Made by a program: the position numbers and the translations under genes
Shown here: one piece after another, positions 34,712 to 42,692 of the stretch
Layout of the letters: every line of letters begins with the position of its first letter
Position numbering within the stretch: position 1 is the first letter of the stretch
Notes under the pieces: model-generated
Seen by the model: only the letters and a program-made list of their open reading frames with translations
Told to the model about the DNA's origin: nothing
Databases searched by the model: none
Source of the DNA: Bacteroidales bacterium
GTDB lineage: Bacteria > Bacteroidota > Bacteroidia > Bacteroidales > JAADJA01
Assembly: GCA_020052415.1 (NCBI GenBank)
Contig: JAGVPB010000048.1
Coordinates: 211,068-275,067, forward strand
Direction of reading: 5' to 3'
Length of the DNA: 64,000 nt

Positions 34712-36538
34712 ATGTTCAAAAAATACCTGCGCGTACTTGCCTATATAAAACCATTTTGGGTCTATGCGTTGCTGAATGTCATTGCTAACCTTTTCGTTAT
34801 TGTATTTTCGCTTGTTTCGTTCGTAATGCTGATCCCCTTTCTGAACCTGTTGTTCGGGATTGAAAAACTTGTTGAAACAAAACCGGAAATAATTCTTAGT
34901 CCTGAATCCATCCTTGATTTTCTGAATTATTTTATAAGCCAGATTATTATCAGCAAAGGAAAAGCTGAGGCATTGCTGTTTATTTGCATTTTCCTGCTGA
35001 GTACTTTCTTTATGAGAAATTTGTGCCGTTTTCTGGCTTTATTTTTCCTCGCTACTGTCCGGATTGGCGCCGTTCAGAATCTCCGTGATGAAACTTACAA
35101 AAAGCTTACAATTCTGCCGTTATCCTTTTATACCCGGCATAAAAAAGGAGATATTATTGCCAGGATAACAACTGATGTTCAGGAAGTGGATTATTCCATC
35201 ATGAACTACATCGAGATGATTGCCAGGGACCCTATCACCATCCTGACTTATTTTGTAACATTGTTCATTATGAGCCCGCAATTGACCATTTTTGTCATTA
35301 TTTTACTTCCCTTAACCGGTTTCATTATCGGACGGATCGGCCGCACTCTCCGGAGGGAGTCAAAAACAGGCCAGTTGAAGTTCGCAGGTTTGCTGTCAGT
35401 GATTGAAGAAACTATTTCCGGATTAAGGATAATTAAAGCCTTTACTGCTATTGATTTTTCCAATGCCAGGTTCAGGAAATTGAATTCGGAGTATTCCAGG
35501 TTATCATTAAAAATTTACCGTACCCGCGACCTGTCATCTCCCTTGAGTGAATTCCTTTCATCGGTGGTGATCATCGTTGTTTTATGGTTTGGAGGCCGCC
35601 TGGTCCTTAGTGAAGATCCGGCGATCACCGCAACTCTTTTTATTACTTATATTGTGATTTTTTCTCAAATTATCCCGCCGGCAAAAACCTTTGCAAGCGG
35701 ATTTTATAATATGCAAAAGGGGATTGCATCAGCTGAAAGAATATTTGAAATACTCGATGCCGAGGAGATCATTGAGGAAAAACCTCATGCTTTAAGCATT
35801 CATACTTTCAACACAAAAATTGAATATAAGAATGTATATTTCAGGTATCAGAACGATTATGTTTTAAACAATATCAATTGCATCATTGAAAAAGGAAAGA
35901 TCATTGCGCTCGTCGGGCAGTCGGGTGGGGGAAAATCCACTTTTGCAGATCTTTTGCCGAGGTTTTATGATACAACAGAGGGAGAAGTCCTGATTGACGG
36001 CCATCCGATACGGGATTACAAAATTGATGATGTGAGACGGCTTACAGGGATTGTAACCCAGGAACCCATCTTATTTAATGACACGGTATTTAATAATATT
36101 GCTTTTGGTAAGGATAATGTAACTGAAGATGATGTGATTAATGCTGCCAAAGTTGCTAATGCTCATGAATTCATCGAAAAAATGGAAGAGGGTTATCAAT
36201 CCAATATCGGGGACAGGGGATCCAAACTTTCAGGGGGTCAGAAACAGCGGTTAAGCATTGCGAGAGCCATTCTCAGGAATCCACCCATACTGATTCTTGA
36301 CGAAGCCACTTCCTCACTCGATACTGAATCCGAACGCCTCGTTCAGGATGCTCTCGCAAAGGTTATGTCGAACCGTACTTCAATTGTTATTGCTCACCGC
36401 CTTTCGACCATACTGCATGCTGATGAGATCATTGTATTGCAGAAAGGAGTCATCGCCGAGCGGGGAACCCATCATGAACTGCTTGCCAGACAAGGGATTT
36501 ATAGAAAACTTTACGATCTTCAGACTTTTGATTCATAG
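34712..36538 (+). CDS. ABC transporter with fused membrane and ATPase domains (MsbA-like)
   Basis: The 608-residue half-transporter has six predicted membrane helices in residues ~10-320 (for example VYALLNVIANLFVIVFSLVS and FVIILLPLTGFIIG). A C-terminal ABC ATPase follows with Walker A GQSGGGKSTFADLLPRFY, Q-loop VTQEPILFNDTVFNNIAFG, signature KLSGGQKQRLSIARAILR, Walker B ILILDEATSSLDTESE and H-loop IAHRLSTILHADE. This architecture fits the MsbA/lipid A flippase or a multidrug exporter. It would work as a homodimer in the inner membrane. Association with purB gives no clue to substrate, so no gene symbol is assigned. Confidence 0.92.
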   Translation: MFKKYLRVLAYIKPFWVYALLNVIANLFVIVFSLVSFVMLIPFLNLLFGIEKLVETKPEIILSPESILDFLNYFISQIIISKGKAEALLFICIFLLSTFFMRNLCRFLALFFLATVRIGAVQNLRDETYKKLTILPLSFYTRHKKGDIIARITTDVQEVDYSIMNYIEMIARDPITILTYFVTLFIMSPQLTIFVIILLPLTGFIIGRIGRTLRRESKTGQLKFAGLLSVIEETISGLRIIKAFTAIDFSNARFRKLNSEYSRLSLKIYRTRDLSSPLSEFLSSVVIIVVLWFGGRLVLSEDPAITATLFITYIVIFSQIIPPAKTFASGFYNMQKGIASAERIFEILDAEEIIEEKPHALSIHTFNTKIEYKNVYFRYQNDYVLNNINCIIEKGKIIALVGQSGGGKSTFADLLPRFYDTTEGEVLIDGHPIRDYKIDDVRRLTGIVTQEPILFNDTVFNNIAFGKDNVTEDDVINAAKVANAHEFIEKMEEGYQSNIGDRGSKLSGGQKQRLSIARAILRNPPILILDEATSSLDTESERLVQDALAKVMSNRTSIVIAHRLSTILHADEIIVLQKGVIAERGTHHELLARQGIYRKLYDLQTFDS

Positions 36539-36572
36539 TTTTCTTAAATTGAGATGTAGTGCTGTTGTGATT

Positions 36573-36606
36573 TTTCGTTTATGAATTTATTTATTTTTTA
36601 TTTTTG
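36573..36606 (+). promoter_or_regulatory. Possible promoter of the DUF5606 gene
   Basis: TATTTTTG (36599-36606) fits the -7 consensus 18 bp before the start codon at 36624. The best -33 candidate is TTCG (36574-36577) with 21-bp spacing, one base off TTTG. Confidence 0.45.
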
Positions 36607-36623
36607 CCATCAAATATTTCACT

Positions 36624-37139
36624 ATGGATTTAAGTAAAATTTTAGCAATATCAGGTAAGCCGGGATTGTACAAATCCCTTACACAATCAAAGAATGGTTT
36701 TATTGTTGAGTCTTTACAGGATGGAAAGCGATTCACAGCATTCGCCAGTGAACGGATCAGTACACTTGAGGAAATAAGCATCTATACCGAAAGTGAAGAT
36801 ATTCCGCTGAAAGATGTTTTTAAGATGATATTTGAAAAGAAACAGGGGGAGGCTGCCGTAACTCCTGCCTCACAGGATGAAATAAAAACCGATTTTGAAA
36901 ATATTTTACCAAATTATGACAGGGAGCGGGTTTATGTATCGGATATAAGAAAAGTATTTAACTGGTATAACACCTTGCTTGAACATAAATTACTTGATTT
37001 TACTGATGACAAAAAAGATGAAGATAAAGAACCGGCTGATGTTGAAGAACCCGGTGAACCGGATAAAAAATCTGAAAAAGCAGCTACCACACCTGGTGTA
37101 ATTAAAAAAACAAAGGCTAAAAAAAACAAAAACAATTGA
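36624..37139 (+). CDS. DUF5606 family protein
   Basis: The 171-residue soluble protein starts MDLSKILAISGKPGLYKSLT, the signature opening of the Bacteroidota-specific DUF5606 family. The conserved core reaches about residue 120 (GFIVESLQDGKRFTAF, ISIYTESEDIPLKDVF, VSDIRKVFNWYNTLLEHKLL). The tail (~125-171) is low-complexity, first acidic (DDKKDEDKEPADVEEPGEPD) and then lysine-rich. Function is not known. The likely terminator lies 2 bp after the stop codon, directly in front of pyrK. Confidence 0.85.
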   Translation: MDLSKILAISGKPGLYKSLTQSKNGFIVESLQDGKRFTAFASERISTLEEISIYTESEDIPLKDVFKMIFEKKQGEAAVTPASQDEIKTDFENILPNYDRERVYVSDIRKVFNWYNTLLEHKLLDFTDDKKDEDKEPADVEEPGEPDKKSEKAATTPGVIKKTKAKKNKNN

Positions 37140-37140
37140 T

Positions 37141-37162
37141 GTCCCCGGAAGGGGACTTTTTT
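37141..37162 (+). terminator. Intrinsic terminator: GTCCCC-GGAA-GGGGAC plus T6
   Basis: A perfect 6-bp G/C-rich stem with a GGAA tetraloop is followed at once by six T residues. It sits between the stop of the DUF5606 gene and the pyrK start at 37173, leaving just 10 bp between T-tract and start codon. Confidence 0.85.
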
Positions 37163-37172
37163 ATAATTGCTG

Positions 37173-37949
37173 ATGACAAAAGTAATTGCGGATCACATCG
37201 TAATAAATAAATTCTCTCCTGTTGAAGGTCATTATTTTATAAAGCTTCAGTCGCCGGTAGAAATACCAACGATAAATCCGGGAAATTTTGCTGAAATCCT
37301 GGTGGACAGTACACCTGAGGTTTTTCTTCGCCGGCCATTTTCCATCCTTGATGTTCACTATAAGAAAAAATGGATCAGTTTTTATGTAAAGGCCATTGGT
37401 CAAGGCTCAAAACGTTTGGGTGATCTTAATAAGGGTGACAAAGTAAATTTGATTTATCCGTTGGGCAACTCGTATGGTATCCCTGTTAATGCTAAAAAAG
37501 TTCTGATTGTCATGGGTGGTTCAGGAATCGCGCCATTCATTCTCCTTGCGAAGGAACTAATGAAAAAAAATGTAAAGGTTGTATTTCTTCTTGGTGGCAG
37601 GTCATCGAAGGAAATACTTCTTACAAGCGAATTCTCAAAATATGGTGAAGTCCTGATGATGACAGAAGATGGCAGTTTGGGTGAAAAAGGATTGGTAACA
37701 GAACATTCATTGTTTAAAGGTACATTTGATTTTGATCTGGTTTACACTTGTGGTCCTGAGCCTATGATGAAGGCAGTTGCAGAAATCGCCGTAAAAAGAG
37801 GAACTGCTTGCCAGGCATCACTCGAAAATATGATGGCTTGTGGATTTGGGATTTGTTTATGCTGTGTTACACCTACTCATGAAGGGAATAAAAGAGTTTG
37901 TTATGAAGGGCCTGTCTTTGATGTAAATTATTTGAAATGGCAAACCTGA
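37173..37949 (+). CDS. pyrK: Dihydroorotate dehydrogenase B, electron transfer subunit
   Basis: PyrK carries FAD and a [2Fe-2S] cluster and passes electrons from PyrD to NAD in pyrimidine synthesis. From ATG 37173 it has 258 residues (a TTG two codons upstream is less likely). FAD motif [14 protein letters not shown] region [20 protein letters not shown] and the C-terminal cysteine set [13 protein letters not shown] with an earlier Cys in [10 protein letters not shown] are all present. It overlaps pyrD by 13 bp. The gene begins only 10 bp beyond a strong intrinsic terminator, so it must be read through that hairpin or be transcribed from a promoter inside the DUF5606 gene. Confidence 0.94.
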   Translation: MTKVIADHIVINKFSPVEGHYFIKLQSPVEIPTINPGNFAEILVDSTPEVFLRRPFSILDVHYKKKWISFYVKAIGQGSKRLGDLNKGDKVNLIYPLGNSYGIPVNAKKVLIVMGGSGIAPFILLAKELMKKNVKVVFLLGGRSSKEILLTSEFSKYGEVLMMTEDGSLGEKGLVTEHSLFKGTFDFDLVYTCGPEPMMKAVAEIAVKRGTACQASLENMMACGFGICLCCVTPTHEGNKRVCYEGPVFDVNYLKWQT

Positions 37950-38848
37950 ATGTAAAAATTCATAACCTTGAATTCAGAAATCCGGTTACCGTTGCCTCAG
38001 GGACCTTTGGATTCGGGGAGGAAATGTCAGAGTTTTTTGATTTGAACCGGTTAGGCGGAATTTTTGTGAAAGGGCTTACTGTAAAAAACAGGGAAGGCAA
38101 TGATTATCCACGGATGGCAGAGACTCCATCAGGAATGCTGAATTCAGTCGGTCTTCAAAACAAGGGAATAGATTATTTTATTGAAAAAATCTATCCGAAT
38201 ATTAAACATCTCGATACCCACATCATTGCAAACGTGAATGGAGGTACTATTGAGGAATACGTTGAGGTAACCGAAAAACTAAATGATCTGGAAAAGGTAA
38301 CTGCGATCGAACTCAATATTTCCTGTCCCAATGTAAAACAGGGCGGTATGTCGTTCGGAATCAGTTGTCCGTCTGCAATTGCAGTGACCGACGCGGTCAG
38401 GAAGGCATACAAAAAAACACTGATCGTTAAATTATCCCCTAATGTTACTGATATAGCTGAAATGGCACAAGCAGTTGAAGGTGCCGGTGCCGATTCGGTC
38501 TCTCTGATCAATACACTTTTAGGTATGGCCATCAATGCCGAAACGCGTAAACCTGTCTTATCTACCGTTACCGGCGGACTTTCCGGCCCGGCAATAAAAC
38601 CGGTCGCATTAAGAATGGTCTGGAAGGTTTATAAAGCGGTTAAAATCCCGATTTTTGGTATTGGAGGAATTATGAATGCAACCGATGCAATTGAATTTAT
38701 TTTAGCCGGATCAACTGCAATCCAGGTTGGAACGGCCAATTTTATTGATCCGCTTGTATCCTTAAAAATTATTGACGGTATTGAAGAATATCTTCACCGA
38801 CACAATATTGCTACAGTCGCAGAATTGGTTGGGGCGCTTGAAGTTTAA
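37937..38848 (+). CDS. pyrD: Dihydroorotate dehydrogenase B, catalytic subunit
   Basis: This FMN enzyme oxidises dihydroorotate to orotate. The 303 residues begin [22 protein letters not shown] and include [30 protein letters not shown], the active-site stretch [17 protein letters not shown] (Cys base of class 1B), [14 protein letters not shown] and [27 protein letters not shown]. With PyrK it forms the NAD-dependent class 1B complex found in anaerobes and Gram-positives. The 13-bp overlap implies coupled translation at equal levels. It converges on the small coiled-coil gene 15 bp downstream. Confidence 0.96.
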   Translation: MANLNVKIHNLEFRNPVTVASGTFGFGEEMSEFFDLNRLGGIFVKGLTVKNREGNDYPRMAETPSGMLNSVGLQNKGIDYFIEKIYPNIKHLDTHIIANVNGGTIEEYVEVTEKLNDLEKVTAIELNISCPNVKQGGMSFGISCPSAIAVTDAVRKAYKKTLIVKLSPNVTDIAEMAQAVEGAGADSVSLINTLLGMAINAETRKPVLSTVTGGLSGPAIKPVALRMVWKVYKAVKIPIFGIGGIMNATDAIEFILAGSTAIQVGTANFIDPLVSLKIIDGIEEYLHRHNIATVAELVGALEV

Positions 38849-38863
38849 TTACTTCCTGATTGT

Positions 38864-39085
38864 CTAATTCTTTGGTTTGATTTGTTCTTTCAGGATATTT
38901 ATTTCATTTAAAAGCAGGCCTTTTTCTTTTTCCAGCTCACGGACTTCTGATTTTTGAATTTTAAGATCCCTTTCCAGATTGCTTTTTTCCAGTTTTAATT
39001 GTTCGATATTTGAATGCAGCGTTTTAATTTCTGTTAAATATCCTGAAATTTTCTGAATTAAAAGTTCAATATTTCTGTCAGCCAT
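38864..39085 (-). CDS. Small coiled-coil protein (73 residues)
   Basis: MADRNIELLIQKISGYLTEI opens a protein that is almost entirely one predicted coiled coil: heptad-spaced Ile/Leu in IKTLHSNIEQLKLEKSNLER and VRELEKEKGLLLNEINILKE. There is no signal peptide or membrane segment. Length and layout recall ZapB- or SlyX-like small coiled-coil proteins but I cannot claim either. It sits 17 bp downstream of the LysM/zinc-ribbon gene on the same strand, so the two are probably co-transcribed. Confidence 0.6.
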   Translation of the reverse strand: MADRNIELLIQKISGYLTEIKTLHSNIEQLKLEKSNLERDLKIQKSEVRELEKEKGLLLNEINILKEQIKPKN

Positions 39086-39102
39086 TGTTGTAATATTTGA
39101 GA

Positions 39103-39618
39103 TTAATAATAAATGATAAGTTTTTGACCTGCAATCAGCTTATCAGGATCAGGAATGTTGTTATCCCTTGCAATATCAATGTACTTATAACCATTACCCA
39201 GAACCTTTCTGGCAATAATAAAGAGAGACTCACCTTCCTGAACCAGGTATATTTGTTCTCTTTTAGTGTTGGCTTTTTCCATAGCGGAAAGTTTGGAAAG
39301 CAGGTCGGTATTGATGATCTGAAGTTCTGAATTCACTGCTCTGATATTTTCCATATCACCTTTAATTGCAGTAACTTCTTCCGGAGTCATTGTAATTATA
39401 CTCTTTTTTGTCAAATCACCTTTATTAATAATTCCAATGATTAAAAATACAAGACAAACAAATGCCAGGGCAGATACAATTATTCCGAATATTAAAAGAC
39501 TCATGCTTTTTCTTCCAATTTTTCTGGTCACAAGAATTGCTTCCAAATCGGAATTGCAGCGGGGACAAACCATAGTGGTTTCTGTTATTTCCCCAAAATT
39601 ACAGATCGGACAGTTCAT
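39103..39618 (-). CDS. Zinc-ribbon, single-pass membrane protein with C-terminal LysM domain
   Basis: The 171-residue protein has three parts. An N-terminal zinc ribbon uses two CxxC pairs (MNCPICNFGEI and VCPRCNSDLE). A membrane helix lies near 38-64 (SLLIFGIIVSALAFVCLVFL and on to IIG). A short coiled-coil segment (MENIRAVNSELQIINTDLL) leads into a LysM-like module IYLVQEGESLFIIARKVLG to PDKLIAGQKLIIYY. With the ribbon in the cytoplasm, LysM would reach the periplasm and bind peptidoglycan. It is likely an envelope-linking protein of unknown role, transcribed with the small coiled-coil gene. Confidence 0.8.
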   Translation of the reverse strand: MNCPICNFGEITETTMVCPRCNSDLEAILVTRKIGRKSMSLLIFGIIVSALAFVCLVFLIIGIINKGDLTKKSIITMTPEEVTAIKGDMENIRAVNSELQIINTDLLSKLSAMEKANTKREQIYLVQEGESLFIIARKVLGNGYKYIDIARDNNIPDPDKLIAGQKLIIYY

Positions 39619-39805
39619 ATTTTTTAATTTGGATTCATTAAAATATAAGTGCCAGCAATATATGAATATTTTTTACATAAAGCAAGTTTATTTTTTTATG
39701 CTTCAAATCATTTTGCACCATAATATATTTATTAATTTGATTTTTAAACTAATGGCGATGCTTTTGGTTATTTAAAATTGACATTTAATAAGAAATGAAA
39801 TAAAT

Positions 39806-39813
39806 TATTTTTG
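39806..39813 (+). promoter_or_regulatory. Possible -7 element of the Sua5/YrdC gene
   Basis: TATTTTTG fits TAnnTTTG and lies 23 bp before the ATG at 39837. The nearest upstream TTG (39778-39780) is 25 bp away, too far for a standard -33. Confidence 0.4.
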
Positions 39814-39836
39814 CAGGAATTATTAATTTGATAAAT

Positions 39837-40445
39837 ATGTTATTGCGAATACACCCTGAAAATCCGGGACAACGAAATATCAACACGGTTGTTGAGTGCC
39901 TCAAAGATGGCGGGGTCGTTATTTTCCCAACAGATACGATTTACGCAATGGGATGCGATATATATAAAACCAGGGCGCTTGACAGGGTCGCACAAATAAA
40001 AGGTATTCGTAAAGAAAAGGCGAATTTCTCTTTTCTTTGTCATGATTTGAGCCAGCTATCTGATTTTACCAAGCCCATCGGCAATGAAGTTTTTAAATTG
40101 ATGAAACGAACCCTGCCCGGACCTTTCACCTACATATTAAATGCAAATAATAATGTTCCGCGTTTGTTTCAAAGTAAAAAGAAGACTGTAGGTATCAGGA
40201 TTCCGGAAAACAAAATCATTACAGAGATTATCCGGCAATTAGGAAATCCACTGACTTCGTCCTCCATACATGATGAAGATGAGATTATCGAATATACCAC
40301 TGATCCGGAACTGATTTATGAAAAATTTGAGAACCTTGTTGACATAGTGATTGATGGAGGATATGGAGATAATGAACCTTCAACAATTATTGACTGTACG
40401 GGTGATGAAATTATTGTAGTTCGTGAAGGCAAAGGAAAGCTTTAA
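39837..40445 (+). CDS. Sua5/YciO/YrdC family threonylcarbamoyl-AMP synthase-like protein
   Basis: The start is set at ATG 39837 (MLLRIHPENPGQRN), since the upstream TTG adds only three residues. The 202-residue protein has the YrdC fold motifs: GGVVIFPTDTIYAMGCDIY, the basic RVAQIKGIRKEKANFSFLCH pocket, LPGPFTYILNAN, KKTVGIRIPENKI and a terminal EPSTIIDCTGDEIIVVREGKG. It lacks the C-terminal Sua5 domain, like TsaC/YciO. It would make threonylcarbamoyl-adenylate for the t6A37 tRNA modification or be a YciO-type paralogue. The cupin gene follows 21 bp later. Confidence 0.9.
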   Translation: MLLRIHPENPGQRNINTVVECLKDGGVVIFPTDTIYAMGCDIYKTRALDRVAQIKGIRKEKANFSFLCHDLSQLSDFTKPIGNEVFKLMKRTLPGPFTYILNANNNVPRLFQSKKKTVGIRIPENKIITEIIRQLGNPLTSSSIHDEDEIIEYTTDPELIYEKFENLVDIVIDGGYGDNEPSTIIDCTGDEIIVVREGKGKL

Positions 40446-40466
40446 ATTATTAACTGAAATATTGTG

Positions 40467-40802
40467 ATGGAAATTCAACATGGAAATATCTTTTCAATTC
40501 CTTCAGCAGGTGAATCGCCGCCTGAGTACTTTCAATCCATAGTTGAAACACCGGAATTATTGATTGAACGGATAATTACTACTGATCAGTTCAAGGCGCC
40601 CGGACAATGGTATGATCAGGAAAAAGATGAATGGGTAATTCTTATCAGAGGAGAAGCTGAACTGGAGTTTGAAGGTGGTAAGGTCATTAAACTAATACAG
40701 GGAGATTTTGTGTTAATAAATGCTCACCATAAACACAGACTAAAGCAGGTAAGCACACTTCCAGACTGCGTTTGGCTGGCTATTCACGGCAATTTGAAAT
40801 AA
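40467..40802 (+). CDS. Cupin domain protein
   Basis: A 111-residue single-domain cupin. Strands and turns EWVILIRGEAELEFEGGKVI and LIQGDFVLINAHHKHRLKQV give the two cupin motifs with a possible metal His set (HHKHR). The ATG at 40467 is preferred over the GTG one codon earlier. It follows the Sua5/YrdC gene by 21 bp, so the two are probably one transcript. The reaction is unknown; such small cupins include isomerases and binding proteins. Its end lies just before the tRNA-Lys promoter, and so marks the last core gene before the island. Confidence 0.8.
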   Translation: MEIQHGNIFSIPSAGESPPEYFQSIVETPELLIERIITTDQFKAPGQWYDQEKDEWVILIRGEAELEFEGGKVIKLIQGDFVLINAHHKHRLKQVSTLPDCVWLAIHGNLK

Positions 40803-40813
40803 TTTCGGGAAGG

Positions 40814-40844
40814 TTTGCATTAATAAAAAAAAGGTCTAATTTTG
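40814..40844 (+). promoter_or_regulatory. Consensus promoter of tRNA-Lys
   Basis: TTTG (40814-40817), 19 bp, TAATTTTG (40837-40844) is a perfect match to TTTG-N19-TAnnTTTG. Transcription should begin near 40851, a dozen bases before the mature tRNA. Confidence 0.85.
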
Positions 40845-40863
40845 CACCCTCAAATTTTTTACT

Positions 40864-40936
40864 GATCTCGTAGCTCAGCAGGTAGAGCATATGCCTTTTA
40901 AGCATAGGGTCCCGGGTTCGAGTCCCGGCGGGATCA
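40864..40936 (+). tRNA. tRNA-Lys (anticodon TTT)
   Basis: A 73-nt cloverleaf without encoded CCA. The acceptor GATCTCG pairs with CGGGATC (one T-G pair) and the discriminator is A. D-arm stem is GCTC/GAGC, the anticodon arm is TATGC-CTTTTAA-GCATA with TTT in the loop, and the T arm is CCGGG-TTCGAGT-CCCGG. Intact after integration, so the island restores the 3' end. The integrase gene starts 270 bp downstream. Confidence 0.97.
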
Positions 40937-40963
40937 CCTTCTTGTTATTAAAAAATACTATTT

Positions 40964-40997
40964 CCGCTTAAATCCTTGATTCTGAGCGGTTTTTTTA
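40964..40997 (+). terminator. Intrinsic terminator after tRNA-Lys
   Basis: CCGCT (40964-40968) pairs with AGCGG (40985-40989), with weaker pairing inside, and a run of seven T residues follows. It lies 27 bp past the tRNA. Confidence 0.7.
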
Positions 40998-41033
40998 TTT
41001 ATAACCTTTCAAAATAAACCAAATTATTCAAAA

Positions 41034-41181
41034 AATAGGTGACCTATTCGGTGACCTGTTTTATTTTTACAAAATAGGTCACCAGAATCCTCCAAAGTGT
41101 TGATAAATATGGAAAAGTCAAAGGTTTTTTTCTTTGCTAAATCGATGATATTTTGTAAATTTATTGTTTAATCGGTGACCT
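41034..41181. repeat. Four GGTGACCT repeats in front of the integrase gene
   Basis: GGTGACCT occurs at 41038-41045, 41050-41057 and 41174-41181 in direct orientation and as AGGTCACC at 41076-41083 inverted. The flanks also agree: copy 1 is the odd palindrome AATAGGT-G-ACCTATT, copies 2 and 3 form a 13-bp inverted pair with one mismatch (GGTGACCTGTTTT / AAAATAGGTCACC), and copy 4 has CGGTGACCTATTTGG. Placement between attachment site and integrase fits arm-type integrase/excisionase sites or a repressor operator. Confidence 0.8.
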
Positions 41182-41206
41182 ATTTGGTACCTTAAATTCT
41201 GCTAAC

Positions 41207-42448
41207 ATGAATCAAACATTATCAATCTTATTCTATCTGAAGAACAGTAAGAAGGATAGAAACGACCTGATCCCGGTTTACATGCGGATCACAATTGATG
41301 GAAAAAGAGCCGAAGTCTCAACCCATAAAAAAGTAATTACCGATAATTGGGACCCTTCAACCGGCTATGCAAAAGGATTAGGCGAAGAAGCCAGGATTCT
41401 GAATCAATATCTTGATAGTTTAAAATCCAGGGTAAACAAGCAATACAACATCCTCGACAGCCTGGGCAAAGAGATTACTGCCGATGCCCTGAAAAATAGT
41501 CTGATGGGAGTATCAGAAAGGAAGTACACTTTAATTGAAACCTTCAACTATCATAACGAACAGTTCCGGCAAAGGGTAGGGGTGGACTTCGTTTATGGAA
41601 GCTATCAACATTATCTTGCTACCTTCAGTAAGATTAAGAATTTCCTTTCCTTTCAATACCACAAATCTGATATTACATTAGATGACCTTAAAAATCAATT
41701 CGTTACTAATTTCGAGTATTATCTCAAAACCAAAGAAGGATGTTGTCATAACACGGCAATGAAACATATCAAGCATTTGAAGAAAGTCATTCGCATGGCT
41801 ATTTCAAATGATTGGTTGCAGCGTGATCCATTTATCAATTTTAAATGCTCATACAAGGAAACCAATAGAGGCTACCTAACACCGGAAGAACTCGAAACGC
41901 TTTCACAAAAACAATTTTCTATCCATCGCCTGGAGGTGGTCCGTGATATTTTCTTGTTTTCCTGTTATACCGGCATAGCATATTCCGATGTCGTAGCATT
42001 GACCAATGATGATATTACAACCGGCATTGATGGTGAAAAATGGGTTATTATATACCGGCACAAAACAGGTGGCCGTTCTCCTATTCCATTATTGCCTCAG
42101 GCACTGACGATAATTAATAAATACAGAGATTGCCCCGAGTGCGATAATTCAGGCAAACTCCTTCCGGTAAAGTCCAATCAAAAAATGAATGCCTATTTAA
42201 AAGAAATTGCCGACCTGTGTGAAATTAAAAAGGATTTATCCACCCACTTAGCCCGGCATACCTTTGCTACAACGATAACCCTGGCAAATGGCGTTCCCAT
42301 TGAAACTGTAAGTAAAATGCTGGGACACAGCAGCATCCGTACAACCCAAATATATAGCAAAGTCGTTGATTCTAAGATAAGTAACGATATGTTAAAATTG
42401 AAAGATCAGCTCAATCAAAACGTAAAATCACAAGTGGCTAATTATTAA
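41207..42448 (+). CDS. int: Tyrosine recombinase / integrase of the island
   Basis: The 413-residue protein has the layout usual for Bacteroidota mobile elements: an arm-binding N-terminal domain (LSILFYLKNSKKDRNDLIPV), a SAM-like core-binding domain (~110-215) and a catalytic domain (~225-400). Catalytic residues visible are the Lys region RHKTGGRSPIPLL, H-x-x-R in STHLARHTFATTI, GHSSIRTTQIYSKV and the nucleophilic Tyr in it. The usual first Arg (TGLR) is replaced: the motif reads CYTGIAYSDVVAL, as in the IntDOT-like subgroup. It should integrate the island into the 3' end of tRNA-Lys. It is the first island gene and reads away from the tRNA. Confidence 0.93.
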   Translation: MNQTLSILFYLKNSKKDRNDLIPVYMRITIDGKRAEVSTHKKVITDNWDPSTGYAKGLGEEARILNQYLDSLKSRVNKQYNILDSLGKEITADALKNSLMGVSERKYTLIETFNYHNEQFRQRVGVDFVYGSYQHYLATFSKIKNFLSFQYHKSDITLDDLKNQFVTNFEYYLKTKEGCCHNTAMKHIKHLKKVIRMAISNDWLQRDPFINFKCSYKETNRGYLTPEELETLSQKQFSIHRLEVVRDIFLFSCYTGIAYSDVVALTNDDITTGIDGEKWVIIYRHKTGGRSPIPLLPQALTIINKYRDCPECDNSGKLLPVKSNQKMNAYLKEIADLCEIKKDLSTHLARHTFATTITLANGVPIETVSKMLGHSSIRTTQIYSKVVDSKISNDMLKLKDQLNQNVKSQVANY

Positions 42449-42548
42449 TATTTTACAAAATAATTCTAATATGGATTATCAACATATCATTGTTGAAATA
42501 TTTTTAAAATTTCAAATTTATGTTCATAAATAAAATCGCCTAAAACAA

Positions 42549-42578
42549 TTGATGTTCAATATTTTTTACTTAATTTTG
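42549..42578 (+). promoter_or_regulatory. Promoter of the island HTH gene
   Basis: TTG (42549-42551), 19 bp, TAATTTTG (42571-42578) matches the consensus except for the first base of the -33 box. The start point near 42585 would give a leader of about 108 nt carrying the hairpin at 42597-42627. Confidence 0.7.
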
Positions 42579-42596
42579 GTTGAGTTTACAGAGCAA

Positions 42597-42627
42597 AAAT
42601 TTCTATTACCCCCCCGAATAGAAATTT
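42597..42627 (+). promoter_or_regulatory. 11-bp perfect stem-loop with C7 loop in the leader of the HTH gene
   Basis: AAATTTCTATT (42597-42607) and AATAGAAATTT (42617-42627) are exact complements around ACCCCCCCG. No T-run follows on either strand, so it is not a typical terminator. It lies about 12 nt after the predicted transcription start and 65 nt before the start codon. Confidence 0.75.
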
Positions 42628-42692
42628 CACCTAAAATTTATGAAAATGGTTACAAATGGTATAGGTGTATCACTTAGCAATATTATATAGAT

